Assembly: GCA_028753945.1 (NCBI GenBank)
Contig: JAPNXP010000013.1
Span: 2,418,001-2,482,000 of the forward strand
Reading direction: 5' to 3'
DNA: 64,000 nucleotides
DNA from: Hexactinellida sp. DTS-2022
Lineage: Eukaryota > Porifera > Hexactinellida
Shown: positions 57,973 through 64,000 of the stretch, piece after piece
How the letters are laid out: each line of letters starts with the position of its first letter
Position numbering within the stretch: the stretch's first letter is position 1
Position numbers and translations under genes: made by a program
The notes under the pieces: model-generated
What the model saw: only the letters and a program-made list of their open reading frames with translations
Told to the model about the DNA's origin: nothing
Database searches by the model: none

Positions 57973-58202
57973 ATGCAAAATACAATCGTTAGAATGGAAA
58001 ATTTAAACTTTGATACTAAAAAACAATCCTCTCCAGATCCCAAACAACCCTCTCCAGATCCTAAACAATCCTCTTCAGATCCCAAACAATCTCAAGAACA
58101 TTTAGAAAGCTCAGAGGCCTCCAAATGTCTAAAGAGAAAATTAGGAAATGCAGAAATTGCTCTGCAGTTTAAAAAGTTAAAATTGATGAAAAATATTATT
58201 GA
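57973..58202 (+). CDS. First exon of an unknown small gene
   Basis: 77 codons from the ATG to a consensus donor (ATTGAA|GTAAGT, 58202/58203). The protein begins MQNTIVRMENLNFD, then has imperfect repeats of (S/P)SPDPKQ (residues about 18-38), followed by a basic segment KCLKRKLGNAEIALQFKKLK. Not recognised as any family. The organised promoter and donor make it credible; it could be a host gene or a transposon ORF. The supposed intron contains a pogo-like MITE (58254-58438), and no second exon was identified. Confidence 0.45.
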
Positions 58203-58253
58203 AGTAAGTTCCCTTTTAAATTTTAATCACTTCTATATTGAATAATACAAGTA

Positions 58254-58438
58254 CAGTCAACTCCGCTTAATAGAGCCACCGGTTAATCGGTTTCTCCGCT
58301 TAATCGGGTCAAAATTTCACAGGATTTATAGGACAGAATTACAGTTTGGCTTACAATATTTTCGGTTAATCAGTTTCTCCGCTTAATCGGGTCAAAACAA
58401 CTTGGTCCCGAGGTGGCTATATTAAGCGGAGTTGACTG
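58254..58438. mobile_element. Pogo/Tigger-type MITE
   Basis: 185 bp between TA dinucleotides. Ends CAGTCAACTCCGCTTAATA with an exact inverted partner; GAGCCACC/GGTGGC next. Repeats of CTCCGCTTAATCGGGTC inside. Confidence 0.9.
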
Positions 58439-58784
58439 TATCGTGTTTCATACTAATCACATTAGAATCCAGAGGTACTGAATCTGTTGAAAAATAACAA
58501 GATCAAATTAACTATCAACTTATAATTTGGTGAGTTTCCATTCTCTAATTATATCTACATATTTTGAATCAATTTCTTTTAATCTACCTCTTTTAGATTC
58601 TCACAATCAATCTACTTATAACCATCAATATCAAACCAGTATTTATTCTATATTTCTATCTATATTTATGTCTATTTGTATCTTATATTTTAAATCACAA
58701 TGATTTGTTTGATTATTTTGTTCGGAGTGGGACGAGCCACTATGCTACTAGATTATTATTGTATGTGCTACCTATAAATACTAG
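58439..58784. other. Spacer, nothing recognised
   Basis: AT-rich, no supported feature. Confidence 0.45.
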
Positions 58785-58885
58785 ATGTGCACCGGATCCT
58801 GGATCCGGCCGGATTTCCCCATTTGTGGTGGATCCGGGATCTGGCCGGATCCGAGATGAGGTTACCGGATCCACCGGATCCGAAT
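58785..58885. repeat. Cluster of CCGGATCC palindromes
   Basis: Six GGATCC-containing words within 100 bases, beginning TAGATGTGCACCGGATCC, which looks like a hAT-type end with subterminal repeats. Only one end seen. Confidence 0.55.
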
Positions 58886-59146
58886 CTGTATGCGTATCAA
58901 CTATTTAATTGATTCTATTAATCAATAAGTAACCTCTAATTACTTACAAAAACTATTCAATAGTGACATACTCTACGCCAATTCAAATTTATTGTGATTT
59001 TATGAAGTAATAGGAGACATAAACTATTTAAATATCTTTGATTGACAGATTGAGGAAAATATGGATAAGAAACTTCGAACTCAAGTTTGATCTGGATTGC
59101 TTAAAAAATGTATTATTTTGAATAGACAATTACTTACAGTGGAACT

Positions 59147-59275
59147 CGCTTAGTTACTACTCGGCTTAAGACGTACTCTCGGATAATACGCACTATTCTC
59201 TAATATCGATTTCCCCCCCTATCAAATGCATTATGAATAATTCGGTTAATACCTAATCGGATAAGACCTATCGAT
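59147..59275. repeat. Pogo-like MITE end
   Basis: CAGTGGAACTCGCTTAGTTA after TA, then repeated CGG(C/A)TTAAG/CGGATAA words. The opposite end is missing or too decayed. Confidence 0.4.
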
Positions 59276-59394
59276 TTATATTCTCTAGTAAATACGTATA
59301 TCTATATTATTAAATCTCGATTGTTGTTTGTTTGTGTTTGTGTGTGTGTGTGTGTGTTTGTCCGGATTGATGGGGGAATATAAACCGCAATTAA

Positions 59395-60735
59395 TATTGG
59401 GATATAAACTAACTTTCAAATGTTATAATAGCTAAACAAGTATGCTGAACACGAATTTCGCGTTTATAAATTTCTCATATGAATATTTGTTGTGTTGTTA
59501 AGACAAAATAGGTAAACAAATTAATGAAATTCAAAATCAACCTAGAAGTTAGCTTTCAACGGGTATTATAGGTAAACAAGTATGCTGAACACGAATTTCG
59601 CGTTTATAAATTTCTCATATGAATATTTGTTGTTGTTGTTAAGACAAAATAGGTAAACAAATTAATGAAATTCAAAATCAACCTAGAAGTTAGCTTTCAA
59701 CGGGTATTATAGGTAAACAAGTATGCTGAACACGAATTTCGCGTTTATAAATTTCTCATATGAATATTTGTTGTTGTTGTTAAGACAAAATAGGTAAACA
59801 AATTAATGAAATTCAAAATCAACCTAGAAGTTAGCTTTCAACGGGTATTATAGGTAAACAAGTATGCTGAACACGAATTTCGCGTTTATAAATTTCTCAT
59901 ATGAATATTTGTTGTTGTTGTTAAGACAAAATAGGTAAACAAATTAATGAAATTCAAAATCAACCTAGAAGTTAGCTTTCAACGGGTATTATAGGTAAAC
60001 AAGTATGCTGAACACGAATTTCGCGTTTATAAATTTCTCATATGAATATTTGTTGTTGTTGTTAAGACAAAATAGGTAAACAAATTAATGAAATTCAAAA
60101 TCAACCTAGAAGTTAGCTTTCAACGGGTATTATAGGTAAACAAGTATGCTGAACACGAATTTCGCGTTTATAAATTTCTCATATGAATATTTGTTGTTGT
60201 TGTTAAGACAAAATAGGTAAACAAATTAATGAAATTCAAAATCAGCCTAGAAGTTAGCTTTCAACGGGTATTATAGGTAAGCAAGTATGCTGAACACGAA
60301 TTTCGCGTTTATAAATTTCTCATATGAATATTTGTTGTTGTTGTTAAGACAAAATAGGTAAACAAATTAATGAAATTCAAAATCAACCTAGAAGTTAGCT
60401 TTCAACGAGTATTATAGGTAAACAAGTATGCTGAACACGAATTTCGCGTTTATAAATTTCTCATATGAATATTTGTTGTTGTTGTTAAGACAAAATAGGT
60501 AAACAAATTAATGAAATTCAAAATCAACCTAGAAGTTAGCTTTCAACGGGTATTATAGGTAAGCAAGTATGCTGAACACGAATTTCGCGTTTATAAATTT
60601 CTCATATGAATATTTTTTGTTGTTGTTAAGACAAAATAGGTAAACAAATTAATGAAATTCAAAATCAACCTAGAAGTTAGCTTTCAACGGGTATTATAGG
60701 TAAGCAAGTATGCTGAACACAAATTTCGCGTTACT
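59395..60735. repeat. 141-bp minisatellite inside the Helitron leader
   Basis: About ten head-to-tail units; landmark TATGCTGAACACGAATTTCG at 59441, 59581, 59722, 59863, 60004, 60145, 60286, 60427, 60568 and 60709. The spacing is 141 bases except for the first (140, where GTTGTGTTG replaces GTTGTTGTTG). Units differ at only a few positions. The last unit is cut after AATTTCGCGTT. Confidence 0.97.
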
Positions 60736-60799
60736 AAACAGATATGATAGATAGATACTATGGTTAATTCGATTAATTAAAATGTTAAAATAGTGTAGT

Positions 60800-60940
60800 T
60801 AACCAATGAGAATTTTCTACTTAAATTATTAATTTAATTGGTTAATTTTTATAACAGCTTTATGCATGCAGGAATTATTAATTTATTAACCAATGAAAAT
60901 TAACTAACTAAGTATGCAGAGAGTTTTATATAAATAGCTC
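60800..60940 (+). promoter_or_regulatory. Helitron RepHel promoter
   Basis: Three CCAAT boxes: AACCAATGAG at about 60799, ATTGGTTAA (reverse) at about 60838 and AACCAATGAA at about 60889. TATA box TTTATATAAATAG at about 60925-60937, about 50 bases before the ATG. The hairpin-like CTCTATAGTAGCTGTATAGAG (one base over is trimmed by the loop) lies at the likely start site. Confidence 0.65.
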
Positions 60941-60982
60941 TATAGTAGCTGTATAGAGCTCAAGAATAAATTTTGTTCAAGA

Positions 60983-63900
60983 ATGTCGGATAATAATTTT
61001 CCTAATGCTAAACCGTTCAAGACGGAAGCTGAGCGAAAGCGCTCAATGCGTGAGAATGAGACTCCTGGCGAAAGAGCTCTCCGTCTTGAGAAGCAACGAG
61101 AGCGGCAAACCTCTCGGAGACTGGCGCAGTCTGACGCAGAGACTGCTATGCGCTTAGAGTACAAGCGCAAACACCAGGAGGCCCTCAGACAAAGTGAGTC
61201 TGAGGCTGAATCAGCTGACCGCTTGGAGTACAAGCGCAAACACCAGGAGGCCCTCAGACAAAGTGAGTCTGAGGCCGAATCAGCTGAGCGCTTGGAGTAC
61301 AAGCGCAAACACCAGGAGACCCTCAGACAAAGTGAGTCTGAGGCTCAGTCAGCTGATCGCCTGGAATACCAGCGCATACACCAGGGGGTCCTCAGACAAA
61401 GTGAGTCTGGAAATGAGCGAATTGTTCGTTTGAAGTCCCGGACTCTGTTGTATGAGACGAGTAAGACTCTCCAATCTAAGAGGTACCTCAATTTAGCCAG
61501 ATCACAAATCTCTTCTGAGGTTAGTGATGGTTTGGTTGATGAACATTCAATAGGTAGTATGTCCTATAATTGTTCAATTTGTGATGCTAAGTTTTGGGAG
61601 AGTGAAAAGCTTTCCACAAGTACGAAAGCATGTGCAAAGTTTTCCCTCTGTTGCGGAGAGGGCAAGGTTGTTCTTCCCTCCTTAGATAAACTTCCTGAGT
61701 TGCTAGGCCATCTGCTCACAGCTGTTGATAGCAGAGGCAAGTACTTTAGGAGCCACATACGAGCATACAACTCAAGCCTTGCGTTTTGTTCCCTCGGGGC
61801 AAATATCGACAAAGAGCTTGCTAATGCTAGACGTGGTGTATACACCCTCCGTATTCAGGGCGTTGTGCACCATTACATTGGAAGTTTGCTTCCAAATAGT
61901 GATGAGGCACCAGTCTTTGCCCAGATTTACATCCACGACGGTACCGCAGAGGCTGAAGTGGAAAACCGTCAGAGACATCTAGGCGAGGCCGAACTTCCTG
62001 AGTTAAAGGCCTTGCAGCAAATGCTACATGAGGTTAACCCCTATGTCTCTCACTTCAAGCACGCAGTTGATCTAATGCGAGCACAAGGAGGAGTGGACAT
62101 CAGGTTGATCATCAGAGCTGATGGTTGCCCAGACCCACGCCGATACAATGCTCCTTCTGCTCCTGAAATTGCAGTGCTGCTCCCAGGTGGAGGTTACTCT
62201 GAGGGAGTTACAAACAGGGATATTGTACTGCATGCCCACAGTGGTGGTCTCAAAAGGATCACAGAAACACACTGTGCGTATGACTCGCTACATTATGTCT
62301 TACTGTTTCCCCTAGGAAATGATGGCTGGCACCTTGGTATCCCTCATAGCAGAGGTAGACGCGATGTTACTGCACTGGAGTTCTATAGCTATCGCCTGAT
62401 GCTCAGGGGCGGGCTTAACCACCTGCACCTCTCGGGAAGGCTATTCCACCAGTATATCGTTGACATGTACGCTAAGATTGAGCAGCAGCGGCTCAACTAC
62501 ATTAAGCTCAATCAGCAGAAGATCCGAGTGGATCTGTATAGTGGATTGGCTGATGCTGTTGCCAAAGGAGACACTAATGCGACTGATTTGGGACGGAATA
62601 TTATTCTACCCTCGAGCTATACCAACTCTCCGAGGCAAATGTTCCAACTTTACCAGGACGCAATGACAATAGTGCGGAAATTTGGTAAGCCAGATTTATT
62701 CATTACATTTACATGTAATCCGCTTTGGGACGAAATAACGAGTAGTCTTTTGCCTAACCAGAAGGCTACTGATCGTCCCGATTTAATTGTTCGTGTTTTT
62801 AAACAAAAGCTAAGGGAATTACTAGATGACATTCTTAAGAAACATGTTCTTGGTAAAACCGTTGCACACGTCTACACAATTGAATTTCAGAAGCGTGGTC
62901 TTCCGCATGCTCATATATTGGTGATCTTAGCTGATGATTGCAAACCACGTGACCCTTCTGATTACGATAAGATTGTATGTGCTGAACTTCCTGATCCTGA
63001 TCTCAATCCGAGATTGCATCAAATTGTGAAGCGCTGTATGTTACATGGCCCATGTGGTACTGCAAAGAAGGCTGCTGTTTGTATGCGCAATGGTTCATGT
63101 GCTAAACAATACCCAAAGAAATTCTCTGACGTTACTACCACCACTAAGGATGGTTACCCATTGTATCGGCGCAGAGATAACTCCCGTACTGTAGAGGTAG
63201 CAGGCATGAAACTTGACAATCGCTGGGTTGTACCATATAACCCATACCTTTTGTTAAAGTATAATGCTCACATTAACGTTGAAATTTGCAGCACAGTTAG
63301 AGCAGTTAAGTACCTCTATAAGTATGTCTATAAAGGCCATGACCGAGCCATTATCGAGTTCCAGTCGGGTGATCACACTGATAAACCCCGGCAGGTAGAT
63401 GAAGTATCTAATTATGTGGAAGCTCGGTATATATCTGCATGTGAGGCTTGCTATAGAATATTTTCTTACGATCTCCATGCTAATCTGCCACATGTGATGA
63501 GGTTAGCTCTTCATCTTGAAAATCAGCAATCTGTCGTTTTTCGAGATGACGCTGATATTGAGGATGTGTTAAGTGTAGAAAAACATTCCACTCTAACAGG
63601 ATGGTTTCTAGCTAACCAAAAATTTCCATCTGCTCGGGCAATTTCTTACTTAGATTTTCTGAATATTTTGTATGGGATAAAACTAAGCGAGAATGGAAGC
63701 CGCGAGTTAAGGGGCACGGTAAGATGGTTGGCCGAGTGTTTTCTGCTCATCCAACTGAGGGAGAGCAGTTCTTCTTGAGAATTCTGTTGAATCACGTCAC
63801 TGCCTGTACAAGCTTTGAGGCTATTCGTACTCTTCCTGACGGAACTGTTTGTGGTACCTTCAAGGAGGCCGCATGCCACCGCGGATTGCTGGAAGATGAT

Positions 63901-64000
63901 AGCGAATATGATATGTGTTTGGATATGGCTGCTTCGTGGCATATGCCTCCACAGTTACGTCATCTATTCGTTACCATTCTACTCTATAACGAACCATGTA
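60983..64000 (+). CDS. Helitron RepHel protein, N-terminal Rep part (frameshifted, runs off window)
   Basis: 931 codons open from the ATG to 63778, but the real frame changes at about 63655, where a single missing base turns the expected DF(P/S)EYFVWDKTKREWKPR into DFLNILYG; the correct frame continues to 64000 with HVTACTSFEAIRTL and FKEAACHRGLLEDD. Order: charged 22-residue repeats (about 54-145), zinc region CSICDAKFW…LCCGEG near 195-225, HIRAYNSSLAFCSLG, and the HUH nuclease motif FQKRGLPHAHIL near 640. The catalytic Tyr motif KYLYKYVYKGHD follows near 773. Rep nicks and joins single strands in rolling-circle transposition; the Pif1 helicase should follow outside the window. The break may be a true mutation or an assembly error. 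Confidence 0.9.
61145..61420 (+). repeat. 66-bp in-frame tandem repeat in the Rep N-terminus
   Basis: Four to five units encoding RLEYKRKHQEALRQSESEAE-type 22-residue repeats, nearly identical at the DNA level. Probably a coiled coil. Looser versions of the same repeat occur in the decayed copy at 49460-49850. Confidence 0.85.

Larger units (their letters stand above)
59301..64000 (+). mobile_element. Autonomous Helitron, 5' part
   Basis: 5' end A|TCTATATTATTAAATCTCG at 59300/59301, followed by GT-rich sequence and TTTGTCCGG, as in the minus-strand start of the element at 20655-21228. It contains a 141-bp tandem array, a CCAAT/TATA promoter and the RepHel gene. The 3' end lies beyond the window. 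Confidence 0.75.

Noticed and set aside
59395..60735. CRISPR array or rDNA spacer
   Set aside because: Complete 141-bp head-to-tail units with no spacers and no rRNA motifs; it lies within a Helitron.
61194..61433. Open frame overlapping the Rep repeat region
   Set aside because: Shifted-frame shadow of the 66-bp in-frame repeat of the Helitron Rep gene.

Overview
The window looks like AT-rich nuclear DNA of an animal, most likely an invertebrate. Coding pieces are split by GT-AG introns and promoters are TATA/CCAAT type. Almost everything is transposable-element sequence, and elements sit inside other elements. The one confident host gene is the last part of a leucine-rich-repeat protein matching DRC5/TCTE1 of the ciliary dynein regulatory complex (30020-30989), which implies motile cilia or flagellated sperm. 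A second possible host gene starts at 57973.

Layout. 1-1640: decayed RAG1-like (Transib-type) transposase. 2487-3672: non-autonomous Helitron with an insertion. 4210-14735: long-TIR DDE transposon with an OTU protease gene (called copy L; MULE/FB-NOF-like), broken by a complete Transib-type element (6424-9501, intact 710-aa transposase) and by a foldback element (10516-11231). 14880-22100: P-element remnants, a minisatellite-bearing inverted-repeat element, arrays of short palindromes, and a Tc1-like/Helitron nest. 22390-28010: decayed hAT transposase split by a P-like element (23140-26783). 28653-33300: two non-autonomous Helitrons, MITEs and the DRC5 gene. 33556-37820: second P-like element, itself carrying a foldback. 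37852-44681: copy R of the OTU transposon, inverted relative to copy L, with an 8-bp target duplication. 45036-48600: hAT MITE, P remnant, Ginger-like integrase element with introns. 49450-55350: decayed autonomous Helitron (Rep, Pif1 helicase, OTU) with three insertions. 55363-57092: foldback, Helitron and hAT MITE. 59301-64000: young autonomous Helitron with a 141-bp tandem array, its own promoter and a 5' RepHel reading frame, running off the window.

The main discovery candidate is the Transib/RAG1-like element. Its TIR begins with CACAGTG, the same heptamer as the V(D)J recombination signal. It has a 5-bp target duplication (AAATG), and the empty site is preserved in copy R of the host transposon in this same window. 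Its transposase keeps all three RAG1-equivalent catalytic residues, both zinc-binding pairs, and a C-terminal zinc knuckle. The second is the pair of OTU-DDE transposons: their cores are nearly identical but their long TIRs have diverged, with the two arms inside each copy still matching each other. No database search was possible; family names rest on motif recognition, termini and target duplications.
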